A DNA stretch of 37,352 nt from an uncultured Bacteroidales bacterium. Lineage in GTDB: Bacteria > Bacteroidota > Bacteroidia > Bacteroidales > UBA932. The notes under the pieces are model-generated. The model was not told the DNA's origin. It ran no database searches and saw only the letters and a list, made by a program, of their open reading frames with translations. Shown piece by piece: positions 16,413 to 23,257 of this stretch (within the stretch, counting starts at the first letter, position 1; each line of letters opens with the position of its first letter). Location of the stretch: assembly GCA_900546445.1 (NCBI GenBank), contig URCV01000014.1, positions 1 through 37,352 on the forward strand. Reading direction: 5' to 3'. Both the position numbers and the translations under genes were made by a program.

Positions 16413-17221
16413 CCTATAATGGTTTTAGCTATTATGACTGCCAATCCTACCACAGCGCAGTAAAATGCGAACCACTTCAGGCTAGCCTTCTTGACGAGGG
16501 CTATCATCACCTTGCACGCGAACATTCCAGAGACGAATGCGGCCACAAAGCCCAGAACCAAAGGCAACGCCCCTACGGTAGAAGCAGTCAATTCGCCTCC
16601 CACCACATTCAGGAAAGTCTCGCCGAGAATAGGAATAATCACCATAAGGAAGGAGAACTGCGCCACTACGTCGCGCTTCACGCCTACCAGAAGTCCGGTC
16701 GAGATGGTGGTTCCACTTCGGGAAAGACCGGGAATCACGGCTATTGCCTGACCCAGGCCTATTACGAATGCCTGCCAGAAGGATATGCCATTACGATATG
16801 TATTAGGCTTATACAGCGGACTCATCGTGATCTTGTCGGAGAAATAGAGCAAGACGGCCGTTACCAGCAAGGCTCCTCCTACTACGTAAAGAGAGGAGAA
16901 GAGCATCTCCACCTGGTCCTTGAAGAACATGCCCACGATGAATATAGGAATGAGAGAGATGAGAATCTTCAGGACATAATCCATCTCGTCGTTATTCTTA
17001 AACTTGAAAAAGCCGCACAGGAGCTTTCCGATCTGCTTTCTGAACACTATGATGGTGGCCAATACCGTAGCAGCGTGAACCGCCACTTCAAACACCAGGT
17101 CCTGCGAGGCCTCCACGCCCAGAAGTTCCTTTGCGATAGTCAGATGACCACTACTGCTCACCGGCAGGAACTCGGTCAATCCCTGCACCAAACCTAAAAT
17201 AATCGATTGCCACCAATTCAT
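16409..17221 (-). CDS. uppP: Undecaprenyl-diphosphatase (BacA/UppP)
   Basis: A 270-residue integral membrane enzyme that converts undecaprenyl diphosphate to the monophosphate and so recycles the lipid carrier for peptidoglycan and other polymers; it also gives bacitracin resistance. The two family motifs are clear: QGLTEFLPVSSSGHL at ~14-28 and PGLSRSGTTIS at ~163-173. About eight hydrophobic helices are visible and the length is normal. Its start overlaps the DUF3098 stop (ATGA) and its stop overlaps the lpxH start, so translation of the cluster is coupled. Confidence 0.95.
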   Translation of the reverse strand: MNWWQSIILGLVQGLTEFLPVSSSGHLTIAKELLGVEASQDLVFEVAVHAATVLATIIVFRKQIGKLLCGFFKFKNNDEMDYVLKILISLIPIFIVGMFFKDQVEMLFSSLYVVGGALLVTAVLLYFSDKITMSPLYKPNTYRNGISFWQAFVIGLGQAIAVIPGLSRSGTTISTGLLVGVKRDVVAQFSFLMVIIPILGETFLNVVGGELTASTVGALPLVLGFVAAFVSGMFACKVMIALVKKASLKWFAFYCAVVGLAVIIAKTIIG

Positions 17222-17463
17222 TTCTTTTTCTCTTTAGGAAGTCTTATGATAGATACCACGATAGTTACGATTCCGGCTATGAGAAGGAGCGGTGCCAGCA
17301 CGATTCGTCTGAAACTGAACATATCGTAATTGAACACCTGAGGGTCGGTCACTCCGCCTCCGCTCATAAGAATATAGCCTAATACCATCAAGCCCAATCC
17401 GGCCAGCATTACATACAGGCCTTTCTTGTCCATAGGCATCTTGTCTTCGATCTTTTTATCCAT
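17218..17463 (-). CDS. DUF3098 small membrane protein
   Basis: An 81-residue protein with two transmembrane helices (GLYVMLAGLGLMVLGYILMS and IVLAPLLLIAGIVTIVVSII) and a Lys-rich tail. It matches the Bacteroidota family DUF3098, which regularly sits between ftsX and uppP; its function is not known. It overlaps ftsX by 8 bases and uppP by 4 bases. Confidence 0.88.
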   Translation of the reverse strand: MDKKIEDKMPMDKKGLYVMLAGLGLMVLGYILMSGGGVTDPQVFNYDMFSFRRIVLAPLLLIAGIVTIVVSIIRLPKEKKK

Positions 17464-18337
17464 ATAATTCGTCTTTATCCAATCTAATCACCTTTCCCAT
17501 CACGATTCGCGCGCATAGCAGGCACAGCAGCACGCCCAACAGCACGAGCGAAACGCCGACTATGGCCAAATTGGCCGGAAGGAACAATTCGAATATCTGC
17601 GGGAACAGGCTTTTGTGCACATAGGCCAATCCTGCCGCCAGCACCAGGCACGCCACTAGGCCGGATACAGCGCCCATCCCGGCATAACGAACAAGGAACG
17701 GTCTGGCTATGAAGTGGTTACCCGCGCCGACAAGCTGCATCGCGTGAATGCTGAAACGCGAAGAGTAGATGCTCAATCGAACGGTATTCGAAATCAACAC
17801 GCTGGAGATGAAGGTGAGAAGAATTATGAGCACGCCCAAAATCACGCCCACCTGGGTCATCGCATCGCCTATGGTCTGTACCATCGCGGCTTGGGTAGAA
17901 GCAGACTCTATGTAAGGGTAATCCACTATCTTGTCGAGAATTACGTCCAGAGAATCGGCCTGATAGTACTTCGAGTAGACCATCACTTCTATGGAGCTGG
18001 GAACGGGCGAGGTCACGAAGACGTCGGCGAAGTCCTTTCCGAGCATATCCACGAGTTCCTGAGTGCCCTGCTCTACACTTATATAGCGAGTTTCCTTTAC
18101 GAACGGTTCCTTTTCCAGAGCGCGCTGAACCTCCACGGCCTTGACTGCCGGAGTTCCCTTTTTAAGGAAGGCAGTGATCTGGATGTTCTCCTTAAAATAA
18201 TCTACTATGCTGCTTGCGTTTATGGCTATGGTAGCTGCCAATCCCACAAGCAGGAGTACAAAACTGATGCTTATGACAGAGGAGAGAGACCCTCCCACTA
18301 TCCTCTTTTTAAGAATATTATTTTTCTTACGGCTCAT
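17456..18337 (-). CDS. ftsX: Cell division protein FtsX (ABC permease)
   Basis: A 293-residue inner-membrane protein that with the ATPase FtsE links the division ring to activation of peptidoglycan hydrolases. After MSRKKNNILKKRIVGGS comes helix 1 (SVISISFVLLLVGLAATIAI), a periplasmic domain (~45-150, with TAFLKKGTPAVKAVEVQRAL and YPYIESASTQAAMVQ), then three more helices with RLSIYSSRFSIHAMQLVGAG between helices 2 and 3. I chose the ATG at 18337, which begins the conserved cytoplasmic tail. The longer frame to 18460 would cover the divergent glycogen-synthase-like start and adds nothing family-like. ftsE is not adjacent. Confidence 0.92.
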   Translation of the reverse strand: MSRKKNNILKKRIVGGSLSSVISISFVLLLVGLAATIAINASSIVDYFKENIQITAFLKKGTPAVKAVEVQRALEKEPFVKETRYISVEQGTQELVDMLGKDFADVFVTSPVPSSIEVMVYSKYYQADSLDVILDKIVDYPYIESASTQAAMVQTIGDAMTQVGVILGVLIILLTFISSVLISNTVRLSIYSSRFSIHAMQLVGAGNHFIARPFLVRYAGMGAVSGLVACLVLAAGLAYVHKSLFPQIFELFLPANLAIVGVSLVLLGVLLCLLCARIVMGKVIRLDKDELYG

Positions 18338-18367
18338 TTCAAATGGCGAATTTAGGAAAAATTTTCG

Positions 18368-18375
18368 TATCTTTG
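18368..18375 (+). promoter_or_regulatory. Bacteroides -7 element, TATCTTTG
   Basis: A perfect TAnnTTTG element ends 6 bases before the ATG at 18382. Because transcription usually starts 4-8 bases after this element, the mRNA should begin at or next to the start codon and be leaderless or nearly so. No convincing -33 TTTG is present. Confidence 0.55.
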
Positions 18376-18381
18376 AGCCAA

Positions 18382-19200
18382 ATGGAGAATTCTGTAAAAA
18401 AAGTACTGTTCGTCTGTTCGGAGATATATCCATATCTTCCTGAAAGCGAAATCGCGACAATAGGTCGTTATCTGCCGCAGGGCACCCAGGAGAGGAAACG
18501 AGAAATCCGCTCCTTCATGCCGAGGTACGGATGCATAAACGAAAGAAAGAATCAGCTCCACGAGGTGATTCGTCTTTCCGGTATGAATATGGTAATCAGC
18601 GACATAGACAGGCCGCTCATCATCAAGGTAGCTTCCATAGCAGCTGCTCACACCCAGGTTTACTTTATAGATAACGAGGACTACTTCAAGCGCAAGCAGC
18701 TTGAGAGGGACGATAAGGGAGTTTTTTTCGAGGATAATGACGAGAGAGCCATCTTCTTCGCACGCGGAGTGTTGGAGACGGTAAAGAAACTGAGATGGGC
18801 TCCGGACGTGATTCACTGTCACGGATGGATCTCACATCTACTTCCCGTATATTTGAAGAAAGCGTATAAAGACGACCCTATCTTCACTAACAGTAAAGTG
18901 GTTATCTCTTTCTACAACAATGTGCCTAATGAGACCTTCGACGAGAATTTCATAGAGAAGGCCATGTTCGGCGGAGTCGGCGAGAAGGAGCTCAACCTTC
19001 TCAAGGAGCCCAATGGCATAAATCTTGCCAAACTTGCTGCCAAATATGCCGACGGAGCCATTATGGTAGGTGACGGAATACCTTCATCGCTTGTAAGTTA
19101 CTGTCGCGATCGCGGACTCTCAGTACTGAAGAGCAAATCCAAAAGCATATCGGACGGAAGTTACATAGAAGAGTATAACGCCTTTTACGATCAGTTGTAA
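18382..19200 (+). CDS. GT5-like 'glycogen/starch synthase' N-terminal-domain protein
   Basis: A 272-residue protein resembling only the N-terminal Rossmann half of bacterial glycogen synthase (GT5). Recognisable blocks: KKVLFVCSEIYPYLPES, LPQGTQERKREIRSFMPRYG, NERKNQLHEVIRLSGMN, DNDERAIFFARGVLETVKKL and the GT5-like PDVIHCHGW. The usual KTGGL ADP-glucose motif after the first strand is replaced by PYLPESE, and the C-terminal half that holds the donor site is absent, as in the short Bacteroidota family commonly labelled glycogen synthase. Catalysis is therefore doubtful. The DUF4270 gene follows 2 bases later. The start at 18382 gives the conserved N-terminus; an earlier ATG at 18343 lies upstream of the promoter element. 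Confidence 0.85.
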   Translation: MENSVKKVLFVCSEIYPYLPESEIATIGRYLPQGTQERKREIRSFMPRYGCINERKNQLHEVIRLSGMNMVISDIDRPLIIKVASIAAAHTQVYFIDNEDYFKRKQLERDDKGVFFEDNDERAIFFARGVLETVKKLRWAPDVIHCHGWISHLLPVYLKKAYKDDPIFTNSKVVISFYNNVPNETFDENFIEKAMFGGVGEKELNLLKEPNGINLAKLAAKYADGAIMVGDGIPSSLVSYCRDRGLSVLKSKSKSISDGSYIEEYNAFYDQL

Positions 19201-19202
19201 GG

Positions 19203-20861
19203 ATGAATTTTAAAGGAAAATTGATTGCGCTCGGGGCACTGGCATCGGCTTGTCTGTCCTGTGTAGAGATAAATAACGAAATAGGCGGAAATTTCATCCC
19301 GGAAGACAGTCGCTATGACATCTTCTCCGCGGAGATTCCGCTGGACGAGATAGAGATGAGGATGGCCGACAGCCTTTCCGGATTTTCCAATTCCCACATT
19401 ACCATAGGTGCCACGAAAGATGACACCTTCGGCTTGTGCAAGAGGGAGTGTGCACTTACGCTAGTGCCTCTCTATGACTCTCTTAATTTCGGTAAGGTTC
19501 AGAAGGTTAATCACTTCACCATGACGGCAGCCTTCGATACCACTTCGGTTTCCATCGAAGGGAACGAGCGCATCCTGCAGAGAGTCTACGTTAACGAACT
19601 CGAAAGCGGAATAGATTACAAGAAGCTCATAGACGCTAACGACAGGGCCGGGCTAGTAAAGCATAAGAGCGAAAGCGTGGTGAAGGGTACGCCTATCATC
19701 GACGGAAAGACCGCCCTCACCCTTAATTTCACGGACGACTTCGCATGGAAGCTGATAAACGGGACTAACGGGCTGAAACTCTCTAAGGAGATGGATGCCT
19801 ACTTCAAGGCTTTCCCGGGAATCTACATCTATACCGACACTCCTGCATCGAACGGAGGAAGAATAAACACTTTCGACGTCCAGATGAATTACAACAAGAC
19901 TTCTTACTATCTGGAGAGTAATTACGGAGAGCTGAGCGTAAACTCCATCTTCGACGAGAAAAAAGGTCCTGTGGACACGACATTCTTCTTCTATTATGGT
20001 GCGGTTGAGTTCACGCAGCTTGACTCTCTGATTACCAAATACTCTAACGGAACATTCCCGCAGTATGCCATTAATCTCACCAAGCACGAGTCAAGAAGAT
20101 TGGCAGGAAAGGCTACGGACAAGGTTTTGGTAGAAGGTGGTGCCGGGCTGAAGCCGGTAATTTCGGCAGAGACGCTCAGAAAGCTCACCATACGCACGAT
20201 TCAGGATACGCTTACCGCACACAACAGGCCAAGTGCCGATTACTCGAAAGTTGTCATAAACAAGGCAAGCGTGGTGCTGCCATTCGCTATGGACACGGAC
20301 TACAAGGAGCTGGACAATCACTTCCCGCCGCGTCTAAGCCCGACTTGCAGAATCTGGACGAAGGAGTCTTCATCTTATATGGGGCTTACGGATTCCAGTA
20401 TGGAAAAGGAGAATAAGGGCGACATTAACAGAAGCACCTGCATCTATTCTCCGGATATCACATATCACCTTCAGCAGGTCATTCTTAAAGACGAGAACGA
20501 CGAAGGATTCAAGACCGGTAACTATGACATCTGGATGCTGCTTATGAGCATACAGGAGACTACCACGTCGAATAGCAGCAGTTCTTCGGGCGATATGAGC
20601 GAATACTTGCAGTATCTTGCCTACCAGAACTACTATAACAGCATGTATGGCGGAGGAAGCTACGGATATGGCAGCGGAAGCTATTACAGTAACTACTATA
20701 GTTATATGCTGGCGGCGATGTACGCGAGCGGAAACCAGACGAGCACCACGAAGTCCTATAACCTCGATAAGGACAGTTACTTCAAGGCTACGCTCTGCGG
20801 TCCGACCAGTACGGACAGAAAGCCGAGCATCAAGCTGGTATTCTCACTTCCTAAAGAATAG
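19203..20861 (+). CDS. DUF4270 lipoprotein
   Basis: A 552-residue exported lipoprotein (signal peptide, Cys20 in ACLSC) of the Bacteroidota family DUF4270, function unknown. The family start is visible: EIGGNFIPEDSRYDIFSAEIPLDE, then DSLSGFSNSHITIGATKDDTFG. The remainder is beta-rich. Near the C-terminus lies a low-complexity Gly/Ser/Tyr/Asn stretch (residues ~455-515, with SMYGGGSYGYGSGSYYSN), probably a flexible loop, followed by the terminal strand PSIKLVFSLP. It begins 2 bases after the GT5-like gene, a pairing I recall as conserved in Bacteroidales. A hairpin terminator lies 26 bases downstream. Confidence 0.85.
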   Translation: MNFKGKLIALGALASACLSCVEINNEIGGNFIPEDSRYDIFSAEIPLDEIEMRMADSLSGFSNSHITIGATKDDTFGLCKRECALTLVPLYDSLNFGKVQKVNHFTMTAAFDTTSVSIEGNERILQRVYVNELESGIDYKKLIDANDRAGLVKHKSESVVKGTPIIDGKTALTLNFTDDFAWKLINGTNGLKLSKEMDAYFKAFPGIYIYTDTPASNGGRINTFDVQMNYNKTSYYLESNYGELSVNSIFDEKKGPVDTTFFFYYGAVEFTQLDSLITKYSNGTFPQYAINLTKHESRRLAGKATDKVLVEGGAGLKPVISAETLRKLTIRTIQDTLTAHNRPSADYSKVVINKASVVLPFAMDTDYKELDNHFPPRLSPTCRIWTKESSSYMGLTDSSMEKENKGDINRSTCIYSPDITYHLQQVILKDENDEGFKTGNYDIWMLLMSIQETTTSNSSSSSGDMSEYLQYLAYQNYYNSMYGGGSYGYGSGSYYSNYYSYMLAAMYASGNQTSTTKSYNLDKDSYFKATLCGPTSTDRKPSIKLVFSLPKE

Positions 20862-20886
20862 ACGGGCCGGAAAGCCCATACGAAAT

Positions 20887-20923
20887 AAGAGGTCGCCATC
20901 TTCAAATCGGATAGCGGCCTCTT
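20887..20923. terminator. Hairpin terminator between convergent DUF4270 and acpP
   Basis: A long stem pairs AAGAGGTCGCCATC with GGATAGCGGCCTCTT (13 of 14 positions paired, counting one wobble) around an ~8-base loop. Its flanks are only modestly T-rich. Lying between convergent genes, it probably stops transcription from both sides. Confidence 0.7.
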
Positions 20924-20945
20924 TAACTCTATAATAGGTTAACTA

Positions 20946-21197
20946 TTATTTGCTTGCACCTAATTTTTCTGCGACTTTGTCAACAGCATCCTTTACTGTA
21001 GAAATATTAGCTGTCTCTTCATCCGGAATCTTGATACCAAATACCTTTTCAAATTCCATAAGAAGCTCTACTGTGTCGAGAGAATCGGCGCCAAGGTCAT
21101 TTGTAAAGTTAGCGGTTTCTGTAACCTCTGAAGGCTCCACACCGAGTTTGTCCACGATGATGTCCTGTACTTTCTTTACGATTTCTGCGTACTCCAT
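20946..21197 (-). CDS. acpP: Acyl carrier protein
   Basis: An 83-residue acidic carrier that holds growing fatty acyl chains on a 4'-phosphopantetheine arm. The attachment site GADSLDTVELLM (Ser39) is intact, with the usual helix 1 (VKKVQDIIVDKLG) and helix 3-4 region (FGIKIPDEETANISTVKDAVDKV). The size is normal. It has its own strong promoter and is monocistronic here: fabF, its frequent downstream partner, is replaced by the end of the convergent DUF4270 gene. Confidence 0.97.
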   Translation of the reverse strand: MEYAEIVKKVQDIIVDKLGVEPSEVTETANFTNDLGADSLDTVELLMEFEKVFGIKIPDEETANISTVKDAVDKVAEKLGASK

Positions 21198-21252
21198 TTT
21201 TTGATTAAGATTTAAGTTTTATAAATAATTACTCTTTCTCAATTTTATCTGA

Positions 21253-21283
21253 CAAATATAGTCAAATTTATTTATTCTGCCAA
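21253..21283 (-). promoter_or_regulatory. Consensus Bacteroides promoter of acpP
   Basis: Read on the minus strand, TTTG (21280-21283), a 19-base spacer and TATATTTG (21253-21260) fit the -33/-7 consensus exactly. The predicted start near 21,246 gives an acpP leader of about 50 bases. A constitutive, high-output promoter is expected. Confidence 0.8.
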
Positions 21284-21302
21284 ACGGCCTAATATAGGCC
21301 CG

Positions 21303-21461
21303 ATTAATGACTATCCCGCACTGTACCTACATTTAGGTATTGGCGTTTTTAGCGGCATTTTTTATATTTGCAGTTTCTCCTGCTTCTGGAGCATTCTCGA
21401 ACTCTTTCAGCAGCGCGAGCGTGTCCGCAAAGGCTGGTTCCCCAAAAAGCCGAAGAAATAA
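21303..21461 (+). pseudogene. Decayed 3' remnant of a DUF4491 membrane protein gene
   Basis: A short plus-strand frame without a usable start codon ends at the TAA 21459-21461. It reads NDYPALYLHLGIGVFSG, then FSCFWSILELFQQRERVR, then KGWFPKKPKK. The last ~30 residues match, from memory, the conserved C-terminus of DUF4491 proteins of Bacteroidota, which run about 95-100 residues: a final helix, then an E-x-x-EQRERVRKGWFP tail. The N-terminal half and at least one helix are missing and there is no ATG in frame, so this looks like a deletion remnant lying beside the toxin cassette. A TATATTTG at 21363-21370 falls inside it and is probably chance. Confidence 0.5.
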
Positions 21462-21472
21462 GCAGGTTACTA

Positions 21473-22012
21473 CTATAAAAACCTGTACTTGAGATTCAAT
21501 GGCTCTAGGTTATATTCTTCACAACAGTCTAGGAACTCTTGTTTAGATAAAGGGCCCTTAATCTTATTCTTTCTTTTTACTATAACCCAATATAACTCCG
21601 CATTTTTATCCAGCCCGGGATTACCCTTTGCGATGATATACTTATCTCCATACTCTACCGCCTTAATATCCACATCCTTCGGGGTTCTAAACCCGTTAAT
21701 CCTATTTCGAACATATCCCGATTCATAATCATAAATTATTCGATTTGTCATCGTATCTTCAAACAACCCTATTGCTTCGTGAGTGAATTCTATACATTCC
21801 GACACATCTCCTACAAAATAATATCCATCACCAAGTGCAACCTTATCAGTATACTTCACCAATGAGCTGACTTCACAAGAGAAGACAACTACGAGAAACG
21901 CCACAAAACTCCCCTGCAAACATCTCTGAACGCATTTCTTTCGAGTAATTCTGTATATCACCGACGATATAATAACCACTACGGCCAATACTATTTCGAC
22001 ATTCTGAAACAT
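21473..22012 (-). CDS. Putative immunity protein 2 (membrane-anchored, unknown family)
   Basis: A 179-residue protein with two N-terminal hydrophobic helices (IVLAVVVIISSVIYRI and GSFVAFLVVVFSCEVSSLV) and a soluble C-terminal domain. From GFRTPKDVDIKAVEYGDKY onward (YIIAKGN, LYWVIVKRKNKIKGPLSKQE, FLDCCEEYNLEPL) it aligns without large gaps to the gene just upstream. No named family is certain; the layout recalls DUF3997-like proteins (a sequence ending in a 'YW.I.K....GPL...E' block). It lies 10 bases after the first immunity candidate and downstream of an RHS toxin gene on the same strand, and is AT-rich like it. I infer immunity to the RHS tip, or a leftover (orphan) immunity gene. Confidence 0.65.
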   Translation of the reverse strand: MFQNVEIVLAVVVIISSVIYRITRKKCVQRCLQGSFVAFLVVVFSCEVSSLVKYTDKVALGDGYYFVGDVSECIEFTHEAIGLFEDTMTNRIIYDYESGYVRNRINGFRTPKDVDIKAVEYGDKYIIAKGNPGLDKNAELYWVIVKRKNKIKGPLSKQEFLDCCEEYNLEPLNLKYRFL

Positions 22013-22022
22013 AGCTTATCAA

Positions 22023-22634
22023 TCATAATTGTGCTTCACGCTTCCAATACTCATTTGACTTATTAACTACAATCGGAACGATCCCGTACGATGCACAAGT
22101 AGATACAAACCCTTCATCGTCCATAGGGCCTATGAATTCGTCATTGGCTTTAATTACTATGAAATATAAACCATCTCCGACCACATTCACACCCTCATAC
22201 TTTCTACCCCTTGCCAAGATGTAATCATCATTATACTCCACGATATAAAACATTATATTTTCCGGAGTACGCAGTTCGCCCTTTTGAATATAACCAGTAT
22301 GCCCTTTTTGAAAAAAACCTACGACATCACCTTTCCTATAGGTGTCCGTTAAACCATATTCGCCATACCAATACAGATAATCATCACCTATACTCCTTGA
22401 CGAAAACCCGGCAGACGGCAGCCCAAACGCATCATCAAGATAGTAGTATATGTTCACGACGGCAAAGAAACAGACCATCAAGCTTATTACCACATAGACA
22501 CTTCTTTTAACTACGATACTCAACGTTATAAACAAGGAGGCCAATTTTAAACATAGGGAGAACACCACCGAGTAATAATTCACCACAAACTCGGCATATA
22601 TCACAAGCAATAAATATAGTAATTCCTCTATCAT
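22023..22634 (-). CDS. Putative immunity protein 1 (membrane-anchored, unknown family)
   Basis: A 203-residue protein with two or three N-terminal hydrophobic helices (LLYLLLVIYAEFVVNYYSVVF, LASLFITLSIVV, VYVVISLMVCFFAVVNIYYYL) and a soluble C-terminal domain. The domain reads ELRTPENIMFYIVEYNDDY, ILARGR, LYFIVIKANDEFIGPMDDEG and YGIVPI, homologous to the following gene. It starts 38 bases after the RHS stop on the same strand, the usual place of an immunity gene. I chose the ATG at 22634; a GTG at 22649 would add five residues. Membrane anchoring suggests that the toxin acts at, or arrives through, the inner membrane or periplasm, but this is inference. Confidence 0.65.
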   Translation of the reverse strand: MIEELLYLLLVIYAEFVVNYYSVVFSLCLKLASLFITLSIVVKRSVYVVISLMVCFFAVVNIYYYLDDAFGLPSAGFSSRSIGDDYLYWYGEYGLTDTYRKGDVVGFFQKGHTGYIQKGELRTPENIMFYIVEYNDDYILARGRKYEGVNVVGDGLYFIVIKANDEFIGPMDDEGFVSTCASYGIVPIVVNKSNEYWKREAQL

Positions 22635-22672
22635 AAAGACTCCAAACACATCACAACCATAAGCTCTTTACG

Positions 22673-23257
22673 TTACAGTTGCTTATAACCATATATGTTA
22701 ATAGTATAACTAGCACCATTTCGTGCGATTATTTTCCCTATCTTAGTTAGATTATTTCTTACCTCAAGCCTTAATTGGAGATCCTCACTTTTAGATTTTT
22801 TAATATCGAAATCATACGTATCAGAATACGATCTTATTTGATTATTCGGATAACCCTTTACTTTAATCGACCCAAATACAAACATATCATTTATCTTCCG
22901 ACTCTCCTTAAACAAAGAAATCACCTTCTCTTCCCCTACTTTTAGTGGTTGCATTCTTGATAAATCTAGCTTATTTATATCGACATACAAATCACCTCCA
23001 TTACCTTTTCGATACCATTTATTAGCTTCTCTTAAAGTTAAATAGCCATCCCAATCAGGCCTCTTCCTCAAAGAAGTGTAGCTATTTATAAAGGATTCGT
23101 ATGCCGCATCGCTCAACGCATTAACCCCGACATCTAAAGCCTCGGCCTCTTTGTCAGTTATCTTTGTATTCTTTTCAAAATCCTCAATCACAAAAGGGTC
23201 GCCTTGTAATCCACTATCCGTCACCCCTACCAGTTCTCCATTTTTATTATATATCGG
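22673..23257 (-). other. Variable C-terminal tip of the RHS protein
   Basis: This is the region encoding residues ~1860-2053, after the conserved IDPDG. It has a linker (GVTDSGLQGDPFVIEDFEKN), an acidic helical stretch (TDKEAEALDVGVNALSDAA), then GYLTLREANKWYRKGNGG and DLYVDINKLDLS, FVFGSIKVKGYP, NQIRSYSDTYDF, and a final RNGASYTINIYGYKQL. I recall similar LTLREAN-WYRNGNG and SYTINIYG endings on other Bacteroidota RHS proteins, but I know of no assigned activity and see no nuclease, deaminase or ADP-ribosyltransferase motif that I would trust. It contains no cysteine. Confidence 0.6.

Noticed and set aside
21363..21370. Plus-strand TATATTTG considered as a promoter
   Set aside because: It matches the -7 consensus but leads into no start codon or gene, only the DUF4491 remnant and the 3' end of a convergent gene.
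21463..21485. Inverted repeat CAGGTT/AACCTG at the end of the second immunity gene, considered as a terminator
   Set aside because: The stem is only 6 bp, the loop is 11 bases and no T-tract follows on either strand.
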